NCBI RefSeq assembly: GCF_016785185.1
Contig: NZ_JAEKDY010000149.1
Direction: 5' to 3' (one strand)
Length of the DNA stretch: 7,256 nucleotides
From: Heyndrickxia sporothermodurans
GTDB lineage: Bacteria > Bacillota > Bacilli > Bacillales > Bacillaceae_C
Positions 1 to 4,971 of this stretch are shown one piece after another; position 1 is the first letter of the stretch, and each line of letters starts with the position of its first letter. Under the pieces are notes generated by a model. That model had not been told where the DNA came from and did no database searches. It saw nothing but the letters and a program-made list of their open reading frames with translations. A program made the translations under genes and the position numbers.

Positions 1-2
1 AT

Positions 3-57
3 AAAAAAACTCCTCCCAACTAATATGCAAAAAATTTAGCACATTCTGTCGGAGAAG
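3..57 (-). terminator. possible terminator of the 56-aa gene
   Basis: Read on the minus strand, CTTCTCC (57 to 51) can pair with GGGAGGAG (17 to 10) with one G-U pair, and this is followed at once by seven T residues (9 to 3). The loop is long, about 33 nt, so the helix is less convincing than the others in this window. It lies about 60 nt after the stop of the 56-aa gene, which is where a terminator would be expected. Confidence 0.4.
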
Positions 58-118
58 TATATAGATTAATCTGGAGGAATTTGAAAAAAATATTTGGTTT
101 TTGGAGGAAATAAAGTGG

Positions 119-289
119 CTATTTACACAATTTTCTTTGTTCTAAATTAAAAGGTATTTTTACATCTTTTTTACGATCACATCTTTGCTTTCTTTTTTGT
201 TCATTTGGTGATTTCCGAACATTAAGAGTTTCTTGAAATGTTTTATGGTTTTTTAATGCGTTTTTAGAAAGTGGTATTAATGGTTTCAT
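119..289 (-). CDS. small basic hypothetical protein, 56 aa
   Basis: I do not recognise this gene. The frame runs from an ATG at 289 to a TAG at 119 and gives 56 residues, starting MKPLIPLSKN and ending LEQRKLCK. It is strongly basic (many Lys and Arg, notably a KRKQR cluster in the middle), has no hydrophobic segment, and contains two Cys (one mid-protein, one next to last). A purine-rich GAGGGGAG lies six bases before the ATG and is a plausible ribosome binding site. The gene is divergent from the 34-aa gene at 464 and separated from it by 174 bp. A TTGACA-like box sits upstream near 344-349, but no -10 box stands at the right distance, so no promoter is called. The charge would suit nucleic-acid binding, but that is a guess. 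The main doubt is its small size. Confidence 0.5.
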   Translation of the reverse strand: MKPLIPLSKNALKNHKTFQETLNVRKSPNEQKRKQRCDRKKDVKIPFNLEQRKLCK

Positions 290-335
290 CCTCTTCTCCC
301 CTCTTGTTTTTACCTCTCTTTTCCTCTTTTATCCT

Positions 336-365
336 AGTGTCATAATGTCAAAGTGTTATATAGTC
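336..365. repeat. imperfect 14-bp direct repeat in the divergent intergenic region
   Basis: AGTGTCATAATGTC (336-349) is followed, after AA, by AGTGTTATATAGTC (352-365). Eleven of 14 positions agree, and the copies start 16 bp apart, about one and a half helical turns. They lie between two divergent small genes, so a regulator binding site is the natural guess. A seven-G run at 381-387, unusual in this AT-rich sequence, follows shortly after. Confidence 0.4.
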
Positions 366-463
366 ATTCTATTTAAGAGTGGGGGGGAGTAGAACGTATA
401 AAAATATTTTATTTGGACAAACTTCTAATATACGAATAAAGTAATGGGAAGGAGAAAAAATGT

Positions 464-568
464 ATGGATTCTAAAACAGTAGATAAGGAATTGTTAAAGG
501 CATTTGGACAATTGGGGAAAAAATCAAAATCAGTTTCAAATGTGAAAGTTAAAACAAAAAAACGGTAA
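464..568 (+). CDS. small basic hypothetical protein, 34 aa
   Basis: I do not recognise this gene. It is the only well-supported plus-strand protein gene in the window. An AAGGAG at 449-454 stands nine bases before the ATG at 464, and the frame closes with TAA at 566-568, inside the first arm of a strong terminator. The product begins MDSKTVDKELLKAFGQLGKK, a likely amphipathic helix. Its tail is rich in Ser, Val and Lys and ends KTKKR. There is no membrane segment or signal peptide. A possible promoter (TTGGAC at 413-418, TAAAGT at 437-442, 18-bp spacing) is weak, and it would put the transcript start almost on the ribosome binding site. An earlier ATG at 460 is out of frame and stops after four codons. 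The ribosome binding site, ORF and terminator fit together as a complete monocistronic gene, which is the reason to believe it despite its size. Confidence 0.6.
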   Translation: MDSKTVDKELLKAFGQLGKKSKSVSNVKVKTKKR

Positions 569-584
569 ATATACCGTTTTTTTT
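557..584. terminator. bidirectional terminator between the 34-aa gene and the WxL pseudogene
   Basis: AACGGTA (561-567), loop AATA, TACCGTT (572-578). The hairpin is flanked by T residues to 584 on the plus strand and by an A-run from 556 that gives a T-run on the minus strand. It can end the 34-aa gene, whose stop codon lies in it, and also the convergent surface-protein remnant that stops at 647. Confidence 0.85.
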
Positions 585-646
585 ATTGTGATATTAAACG
601 TATTTATTTTTGGGTTTTGTTCAATCTTTTTTATAAAATTACAGTT

Positions 647-2235
647 TTATGGTGCATCAACGATTGACCATTTTACTGTAGTACTATAATCATCTTCATA
701 TAGACTTGGTGAAAGATTCAATTGCAAAGGGTTTTCTTCAAAGGAAATTTTAAATAAACCATTGCTGCTTTTAGAAGGAACATTGATTAAAGTTATAGGT
801 GTTCCATTATCAATATAATTACTAAATTGTTGATTAATTGATTCATTAGAACTACCCTTTTCCTTGTATATTTTCAGATTGCTTTTCAAAAGTAAAGAAT
901 TCATAGGTATCTGTTTATCATTTGATGTAAGTGGTGAGGAAGAAATCATTAATCTCCATCCTTCTGAAATTTTTCGACTATCTTTTATATATATTGGTTC
1001 AATATTACCCTTAGAAACTTTGTTAGTACCATCTAAAATAGTATCGTTAAAAGATATTGAAGTTGGTACAGAAAGTAATTCTAAATCGCCTAATCCAGTA
1101 GAAAAAGTTTTACTCGTACTTAGACTTTCACCAAATTTTGATAATCCGTAAACGCTATAAGCATATTCTGTTTCAGATTCCAAATATTGCTCTTTAAAAT
1201 CATGTTCCTCCCCTTCATACACCGTAGCATTATCCCTTTTAAGGACATATTTAGAAGCCCAATTTTGCTTGTTCCAACTAATATCACCGTCAATGTCTGT
1301 CATAGCAGCATTAAGGCTGAAAGGAGAAGAAAAATCACTTCCTGAAACAATTCCATTATTGTTCAAAATAGATAGATCATATACTTTGTGATTAGTGTGT
1401 TCCCTTAATTCCCAATAACCTACAAGACTTTCACTTTCTGTTGTGCTATCATCGATATTATTTATTATCTGTGAAGATGTTCTTTCTGTGTTCCATATTT
1501 TAAGGTTTTTTATCTCCCCTTGAAATGCGTAGTAAGTATTAGTTGATGTACTTTTACCATTTCCTACTTTTAAGGTTGGTGAAGTATTAAATACTTTTGG
1601 TTCTTTTTTGCCTAAAAAAGCTTGAGTTTCTTGTTCTACACCATTAACGTAAAATTTTGTATTTTCGGGAGTGGGTTGAACACCATTTGTTAAAACTATG
1701 GATATACTCACCCATTTGTCTAAAAGGGCTGTTGAAGGAATTCCAATAATTTCACCTGCATCTGTGTTTAATCCAAAATGACCACTCATAAACATAATTC
1801 TATTCGAATTAGCCCACTCTATAAGTGATTTATTTTTATTTCCCCCAGTATATTTAAAAGAAAATTCAATTGTATTTCTTGAACCTTGAGAAGTGTTAAA
1901 TGGTATATTATCTATATCTATTTTGCTATCGTTTCCATTAAAAGAAAGAGATTCAGATATATTTAAAGGTTTGGGATTATAAAGGTGCGTTACGTCACTT
2001 GTGTTTCCTTGATTATCTACACCCACAATATGAATCCATTTCCCTTCACTCTCTGCATTGTAAGAATTATTTGTGGTTTCTACTTTATTATCAGGTATAT
2101 AATTAGAATCGGTTATATAGTAACAAACATTTGAAAAATACTCTTTTCCACCATAAAAAACATGTCTTTTGGGTAAGAAAACTTTCTCATATCACCGCAA
2201 TGGGATTCATAAATTTGATAACCGTTCGTGCCCCT
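647..2235 (-). pseudogene. 5'-truncated, frameshifted WxL-domain surface protein (LamG, Fn3, WxL)
   Basis: This is the C-terminal remnant of a large cell-wall protein. Reading from the GTG at 2026, residues 22-232 look like a LamG/concanavalin-A jelly roll, 238-312 like a fibronectin type III repeat, and 313-459 like a WxL domain (SVPTSISFNDT, then GWRLMISSSPLTS with W357-x-L359, then the terminal VKWSIVDAP). WxL domains bind peptidoglycan non-covalently in Firmicutes. The GTG at 2026 is not a real start. The frame stays open upstream to a stop at 2192-2194 and encodes a typical domain end (EGKWIHIVGVDNQGNTSDV). Homology-like text then continues in the next frame back to about 2232 (NGYQIYESHCGDMRKFSYPKD). 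Adding one base to the A6 run at 2155-2160 joins the two frames as KDMFFYGGKEYF. Further upstream the sequence ends abruptly at a stop, 10 bp from the neighbouring gene. No signal peptide remains, so it is very probably non-functional. Confidence 0.8.
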
Positions 2236-2246
2236 TTATAAATAAG

Positions 2247-2576
2247 TTAATTGTACTTATAAGATGTTTCTTCGGGTTTTATAAAAGATTCACCAAAAGT
2301 TTTGATCATATATGTGTCTTTTCTTGTAAATAATTCAAGTGCCTTTAAGGCTACAATTACCCATTCATCTTGCAGATGTAAATAAACTAAACGGAAATCA
2401 AACGAATGTTTAGAAGGATTTTCAAAGAATAAACACATTTCTAAAAAGGTTTTTTCAACATCATTTAGTAAAGGTATATTTTCATTTGATGATGTTTTTT
2501 CAAGATATAGCTTTAAAGATGGGAAATAATGCAAGATATATTCGATAGATTTTAGATTGTTATTAGTGTTATACAA
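2247..2576 (-). CDS. hypothetical protein, 109 aa, TTG start
   Basis: I do not recognise this family. The start is a TTG at 2576, chosen because a full GGAGGT lies seven bases upstream (complement of 2584-2589) and no ATG is placed as well. The product begins MYNTNNNLKSIEYILHYFPS and is probably mostly helical, with alternating charged and aromatic/Leu residues (LEMCLFFENPSKHSFDFRL, DEWVIVALKALELFTRKD). It has no signal peptide and no membrane segment. It follows radC at a distance of 185 bp, but a strong terminator separates them, so it probably has its own promoter in 2590-2739; none is clear there. Its stop codon lies only about 10 bp before the broken end of the WxL remnant, so this gene may mark the edge of the deletion or insertion that beheaded that protein. 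Confidence 0.65.
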   Translation of the reverse strand: MYNTNNNLKSIEYILHYFPSLKLYLEKTSSNENIPLLNDVEKTFLEMCLFFENPSKHSFDFRLVYLHLQDEWVIVALKALELFTRKDTYMIKTFGESFIKPEETSYKYN

Positions 2577-2657
2577 AGAAATTACCTCCGTTTTTGAATT
2601 AAATTAATATGGTGAAAACTTGACTTGCGATTTTCGAAATCATTTTTCGATACAGAA

Positions 2658-2666
2658 TGTGGATAA
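2658..2666 (-). other. single DnaA-box match upstream of the 109-aa gene
   Basis: TTATCCACA on the minus strand is a perfect DnaA box. Only one copy is visible nearby, with no AT-rich unwinding element or iterons clearly beside it, so an origin is not supported. Regulation of the 109-aa gene by DnaA, or chance, are equally open. Confidence 0.25.
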
Positions 2667-2739
2667 ATTGCTAAATTTCTGTGTCGTTGTTTAGATTCTA
2701 CTATTGCATTGCATGATATTTATTGGATTTGATTAGGGT

Positions 2740-2763
2740 AAAAAAGGGGAAATCCCCTTTTTT
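2740..2763. terminator. bidirectional terminator after radC
   Basis: The arrangement is six A, GGGG, AAAT, CCCC, six T: a perfectly symmetrical hairpin with a T-run on either strand. On the minus strand it overlaps the radC stop codon at 2762-2764 and so ends radC transcription before the 109-aa gene. Confidence 0.85.
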
Positions 2764-3205
2764 ATTTAATATATCCTTTTTCTTTTAAGCTAGTATAATT
2801 ACCGTTTCCACTAACAATAAGTGAGTCGAGTATGGGTACTCCCACAATTTCTCCAACTTCTACCAATCGTCTAGTCATTTGTATGTCTTCGGAAGAAGGT
2901 TCGCAATTGTAACTTGGATGATTGTGTGCCACTATCAAGCTAGTTGAGTTGTTTAAAAAAGCTACCTTCACTACTTCTCTAGGGTGTACTACTGACATAT
3001 TGATCGATCCTATATGGCAACGATTAACTGCTATTACCTCATTTTTAGTGTTAAGACACATCACAAGAAAAACTTCTCTATCCTCGTCACCAATAAATTC
3101 CGCTGCTATTTCTGCTGCATCTTCAGGACTTCTAATGGTTTTCCTTTTCATATCTGTTTCTTTAACGATTTGTTTAATTCTTACGATTTCAAAGATGTTT
3201 TCCAT
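2762..3205 (-). CDS. radC: short RadC-family JAB/MPN-domain protein, 147 aa
   Basis: This is the JAMM metalloprotease-like core of RadC. The metal site is visible as H94-N-H96-P-S followed by P103-S104-x-x-D107 (the HxHPS...PSxxD signature). A Glu in the preceding strand (around E44, DREVFLVMCLN) is a candidate fourth residue. Full-length chromosomal RadC is about 220-230 aa with an N-terminal helix-hairpin-helix region. That region is missing here, as in the short RadC copies (YeeS/YkfG type) of plasmids and prophages, whose biochemical role is unknown despite the 'DNA repair' name. The start is the ATG at 3205, preceded by AAGGAG nine bases upstream. The frame is open to an ATG at 3250, but that one lies in the folded non-coding region and lacks a ribosome site. 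A terminator overlaps the stop codon. The upstream side is the long structured region 3214-3700, whose plus-strand left arm is antisense to this ribosome binding site. Confidence 0.9.
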   Translation of the reverse strand: MENIFEIVRIKQIVKETDMKRKTIRSPEDAAEIAAEFIGDEDREVFLVMCLNTKNEVIAVNRCHIGSINMSVVHPREVVKVAFLNNSTSLIVAHNHPSYNCEPSSEDIQMTRRLVEVGEIVGVPILDSLIVSGNGNYTSLKEKGYIK

Positions 3206-3213
3206 GTCTTTTC

Positions 3214-3542
3214 TCTCCTTTTTTGCCTTACGAATGAATGAAGTTCCCAAAGGGAATTATTTTTCCCCTTTTGACATGGAGAATGAACAGAAAGGATAGG
3301 CAATAGGTCAAGGGTCAAAGGGAAAAGTTTTTTCTCTTGACTGTTTTTTAGGAAAGATAAAAAAGTTTTACCGCCTTGACCTGTTGACTGGTGAACTTGG
3401 CTTTGTGAAGGGTAGGTTCGGGTGTCCTGCCCTTTATCAAAGCTTAGTGAACCTCCTTTCTGTACCATTCGTAAGGCAAAAGGGGAGAAAGATATTTTAA
3501 GAAAAAAGGAGGCTAATTCTGAAAGAATTAGTCTGTTTTTTT
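3214..3542 (+). ncRNA. candidate plus-strand structured RNA (or single-stranded DNA fold), domain 1
   Basis: Nearly every base takes part in nested helices on the plus strand. P1 is 3214-3236 with 3466-3488, 23 bp, all paired with two T-G wobbles. Inside it is a small hairpin (AAAGGG 3249-3254 with CCCTTT 3266-3271), then P2, 3287-3296 with 3454-3463, 10 bp perfect. P2 encloses P3 (3301-3313 with 3374-3386, 13 bp, one wobble), which carries a hairpin at 3314-3341. It also encloses P4 (3390-3416 with 3426-3453), a long hairpin with tandem G-A mismatches at 3393-3394/3449-3450, stacked directly on P2. The last element is the terminator hairpin 3511-3533. Most wobbles would be A-C mismatches on the minus strand; I count about nine wobbles favouring plus and one favouring minus. 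No plus-strand promoter is obvious at its left end. A single-stranded origin or single-stranded promoter in DNA would give the same picture. Confidence 0.55.
3511..3542 (+). terminator. terminator-like hairpin at the end of structured domain 1
   Basis: GGCTAATTCT (3511-3520), loop GAA, AGAATTAGTC (3524-3533), then TG and seven T. One G-U pair (3512/3532) fits the plus strand, where the minus strand would have an A-C mismatch. A broken T-run (TCCTTTTTTC) on the minus side could give weaker termination there too. No plus-strand protein gene precedes it, so it supports a non-coding transcript. Confidence 0.7.
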
Positions 3543-3554
3543 CATCCATTATAG

Positions 3555-3576
3555 GGTTTAAGGTTTAAAAGGTTTT
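3555..3576. repeat. short tandem repeat GGTTTAA/GGTTTAA/AAGGTTTT
   Basis: Two adjacent GGTTTAA units (3555-3561, 3562-3568) are followed by a degenerate third. The tract lies between the two folded domains, in the unpaired linker. Iteron-like, but too few and too short to call an origin. Confidence 0.35.
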
Positions 3577-3580
3577 CGGC

Positions 3581-3700
3581 TCGTTCATCCGTAAAGAAAA
3601 TAGCAGGAACTTAGAAGATGTTTGTTTATTGGCTAACATGGTTTACTGTTGGCCATAAACAATACAGATTCTAGTTATCGAGATTTTTAGGATGAAGCGA
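3581..3700 (+). other. second plus-strand folded domain (long irregular hairpin)
   Basis: The base helix is 3581-3590 with 3690-3700 (one bulge) and continues as 3592-3597 with 3684-3689, including a G-T wobble. A middle helix pairs 3609-3616 with 3669-3675, followed by tandem G-A mismatches (3617-3618/3667-3668). The apical helix is 3619-3638 with 3647-3666, about 19 bp with two single-base bulges and one T-G wobble, capped by an 8-base loop (3639-3646). Wobbles and G-A pairs again favour the plus strand. The domain lies after the terminator of domain 1, so if it is RNA it belongs to another transcript. As single-stranded DNA both domains would fold together. Nothing visible in the sequence tells these apart. 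Confidence 0.5.
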
Positions 3701-3776
3701 CACTTAAAGAATGAAAAAGGGTCATGTAATGAAAGCTTTTATCAGTCTGTTAGTGCTGCCGCCCAAGAAAGCATGT

Positions 3777-3793
3777 TTTTGTTGAAAAATAAT
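3777..3793 (+). repeat. left copy of a 17-bp direct repeat bounding the DUF262 group
   Basis: TTTTGTTGAAAAATAAT is identical to 6065-6081, in the same orientation. It directly abuts the stop codon (3794-3796) of the last gene of the DUF262 group. Unlike the right copy it is not part of a palindrome. Confidence 0.7.
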
Positions 3794-4069
3794 TTAATAA
3801 TGAACTCCATATTCTAACTGACCTAAATAAAAACCTATGTTACTTTCCCAAAAAGAACCGTATATCTCAAGAGAATAAGGATCTAATTTTAAAATGACTG
3901 CTTCTTTTGATTCTTGTGTTTGTGCATGGAATTGAAACAACCCATTCCTATAATTAATAAAACGTAAATGAGTGAATTTGAATAGTTCACAAGAGTTAAT
4001 AAATTTCTTCATAGCTTCTATATATTGTGATTCAATACTCTCTAACGCTAACAACGACTCAACTCCCAT
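3794..4069 (-). CDS. hypothetical protein, 91 aa
   Basis: I do not recognise this gene. The frame is open from a GTG at 4108 (104 aa), but a promoter (4114-4142) would start transcription near 4107, so the ATG at 4069 is preferred and gives 91 residues. There is no clear ribosome binding site for either start. The product begins MGVESLLALESIESQYIEAM, probably one amphipathic helix, and continues with an aromatic-rich segment that looks like beta strands (THLRFINYRNGLFQFHA, LKLDPYSLEIYGSFW) and ends YGVHY. It has no membrane segment and is probably a small cytosolic alpha/beta protein. It is the last gene of the DUF262 group, yet it has its own promoter-like sequence with two inverted repeats, so it may be made independently. 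A guard or antidote role is conceivable but unsupported. Its stop touches the 17-bp direct repeat. Confidence 0.55.
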   Translation of the reverse strand: MGVESLLALESIESQYIEAMKKFINSCELFKFTHLRFINYRNGLFQFHAQTQESKEAVILKLDPYSLEIYGSFWESNIGFYLGQLEYGVHY

Positions 4070-4072
4070 ACG

Positions 4073-4088
4073 AGTATTTCGAAATACT
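4073..4088. promoter_or_regulatory. perfect 16-bp palindrome before the 91-aa gene
   Basis: AGTATTTCGAAATACT is an uninterrupted 8+8 palindrome lying three bases upstream of the preferred ATG. It is just downstream of the predicted transcript start, a typical place for a repressor operator. In mRNA it could also form a small hairpin hiding the start. Confidence 0.5.
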
Positions 4089-4104
4089 TTACAAATAAAA
4101 TATA

Positions 4105-4139
4105 ACACAAACTTGTATAGAAAGGAAACAAATTTGTGT
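4105..4139. promoter_or_regulatory. 12-bp inverted repeat spanning the internal promoter
   Basis: ACACAAACTTGT (4105-4116) and ACAAATTTGTGT (4128-4139) are inverted copies with one difference (11 of 12). The arms overlap the -10 and -35 boxes of the minus-strand promoter at 4114-4142, so an operator is plausible. On minus-strand RNA the single difference becomes a G-U pair. Confidence 0.45.
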
Positions 4140-4142
4140 AAA
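4114..4142 (-). promoter_or_regulatory. probable internal sigma-A promoter for the 91-aa gene
   Basis: TTTACA (-35, 4142-4137) and TATACA (-10, 4119-4114) are separated by exactly 17 bp. The -35 box differs from consensus at one position and the -10 box at two. Transcription would start near 4107, after the end of the membrane-protein gene and 38 bases before the ATG at 4069. Confidence 0.5.
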
Positions 4143-4152
4143 AATAAAACAA

Positions 4153-4620
4153 TTAATTTGGTTTAAATATTTCAATTAATATTAACTCTTTTTGAGCCCA
4201 TAAAGATTTTATTTCTTGTTCGCCAGTGAAAAATACACCTATAAGTAAAAGAGCAAAAAAAACAGTTAATGCTAATAGACTTTTAAATAAAAAGTAAATA
4301 CCAAAATAACCAGTAATTAAAAAAGGTAGTATACACGCTGAAGAAATAAAAACTAACGTGTTTTTAAATAATGATTTCTTTTTATAAAATGCTAAATAAA
4401 GTCCGAAAAATAAAAGCCATGCTCCTATTAAAGGAAGAATGATAGGGAGTAATAATACATGTAAGGACTCTTTATCTTCTGCTATAAACTCTAGTAAAAA
4501 TATCGGTGTTTGATTAGACGTTAAATAGCCAATAACAGATGAAAAAACTAGTAATATAACTAAATAAATAAGACCTATTTTTCTTTGTTTTGAGGAAGTT
4601 TTATTGATAACGATATTCAT
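4153..4620 (-). CDS. four-helix membrane protein of unknown function, 155 aa
   Basis: I do not recognise the family. A strong AAGGAGG stands ten bases before the ATG at 4620. Four hydrophobic segments are visible, at about residues 14-33, 55-79, 86-112 and 113-132. Between the first two is an acidic loop (EFIAEDKES), between the second and third a basic loop (YKKKSLFK), and the C-terminus is short and soluble (EQEIKSLWAQKELILIEIFKPN). The basic N-terminus (KTSSKQRK) and the basic loop suggest both lie in the cytoplasm, which puts the acidic loop outside. It follows the coiled-coil gene by 20 bp and is presumably co-transcribed with DUF262. Small multi-helix membrane proteins occur as effectors in abortive-infection systems, and that is the only functional hint. 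A permease or an immunity-type protein is equally possible. Confidence 0.75.
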   Translation of the reverse strand: MNIVINKTSSKQRKIGLIYLVILLVFSSVIGYLTSNQTPIFLLEFIAEDKESLHVLLLPIILPLIGAWLLFFGLYLAFYKKKSLFKNTLVFISSACILPFLITGYFGIYFLFKSLLALTVFFALLLIGVFFTGEQEIKSLWAQKELILIEIFKPN

Positions 4621-4640
4621 TCATTTTAAACCTCCTTGCA

Positions 4641-4949
4641 TTAACGTTCATCCATAATCTTTTCCGTATAAGCCTTTACAAAAAAAGAATTTTCATCTGT
4701 GAGTTCTAAAACCTTATCGCATAATTGACCATATCCAACAATATTTTCTAAAGGGAATAAATGTTTAATTTTTTTAGATTGTTCCTTTACTATTTCATCA
4801 GAAATTTTATATATTCTAATTGTTTCTTCTAACTGATCGATCTTTTGCTGAGATATACGTAATTCACTTTTCAATCTCTTTACTTCATTGAATAAGTCTA
4901 CATTGATTTCTTCTTGGGTTAGTTGCCCCATTAGGATCACACTTTTCAT
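4641..4949 (-). CDS. small coiled-coil protein in the DUF262 operon, 102 aa
   Basis: I do not recognise the family. Residues about 14-62 form a likely coiled coil (EEINVDLFNEVKRLKSELRI, QQKIDQLEETIRIYK), followed by a mixed region ending YTEKIMDER. It has no membrane segment and no catalytic motif I can name. The start is uncertain. The ATG at 4949 lies 22 bp after the DUF262 stop (4972) without a ribosome binding site, and a second ATG at 4931 (96 aa) is no better. Translation may therefore depend on ribosomes that have just finished DUF262. The frame is open further upstream inside DUF262 as far as 5066, but only TTG/GTG codons could start there, so that extension is rejected. The tight spacing suggests a partner or adaptor of the DUF262 protein, perhaps an oligomerisation subunit. 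This is inferred from position only. Confidence 0.6.
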   Translation of the reverse strand: MKSVILMGQLTQEEINVDLFNEVKRLKSELRISQQKIDQLEETIRIYKISDEIVKEQSKKIKHLFPLENIVGYGQLCDKVLELTDENSFFVKAYTEKIMDER

Positions 4950-4971
4950 TTTTTTTACTTTGCAGTATGTA

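Noticed and set aside
74..151. two tiny plus-strand ORFs (10 and 11 codons) each after GGAGGA
   Set aside because: They begin with TTG and GTG, overlap the end of the 56-aa gene, and ORFs of this length with purine-rich starts arise easily by chance.
864..1151. plus-strand ORF inside the WxL remnant
   Set aside because: Antisense to the Fn3/WxL part, which has clear domain similarity; no ribosome site.
2658..2666. replication origin based on the DnaA box
   Set aside because: A single 9-bp match with no iterons, no second box and no replication gene nearby.
3014..3241. second plus-strand ORF opposite radC
   Set aside because: Antisense shadow of radC with a Phe/Cys-rich product and no ribosome site.
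2922..3299. plus-strand ORF opposite radC
   Set aside because: It is the complement of the well-supported radC frame; no ribosome site and low-complexity Ser/Ile-rich product.
3454..3512. minus-strand ribosome-site-like AAAGGAGG in the folded region followed by a 30-codon TTG frame
   Set aside because: Spacing to the TTG is about 11 bases, and its bases are explained by helices P2 and P4; a leader peptide is possible but not supported.
3181..3549. 122-codon minus-strand ORF overlapping the start of radC
   Set aside because: It runs through the folded element, has no ribosome binding site at its ATG (3549), and overlaps radC out of frame. Its residues are dictated by the helix arms. The fold explains the sequence better than a protein does.
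3548..3553. perfect TATAAT on the minus strand as a radC promoter
   Set aside because: No acceptable -35 box at 16-18 bp, and a transcript from it would meet the hairpin at 3511-3533 with a partial T-run at once. Not excluded, but not called.
3972..4166. plus-strand ORF opposite the 91-aa gene
   Set aside because: Asn/Ile-rich antisense reading with no ribosome site, across an intergenic promoter region.
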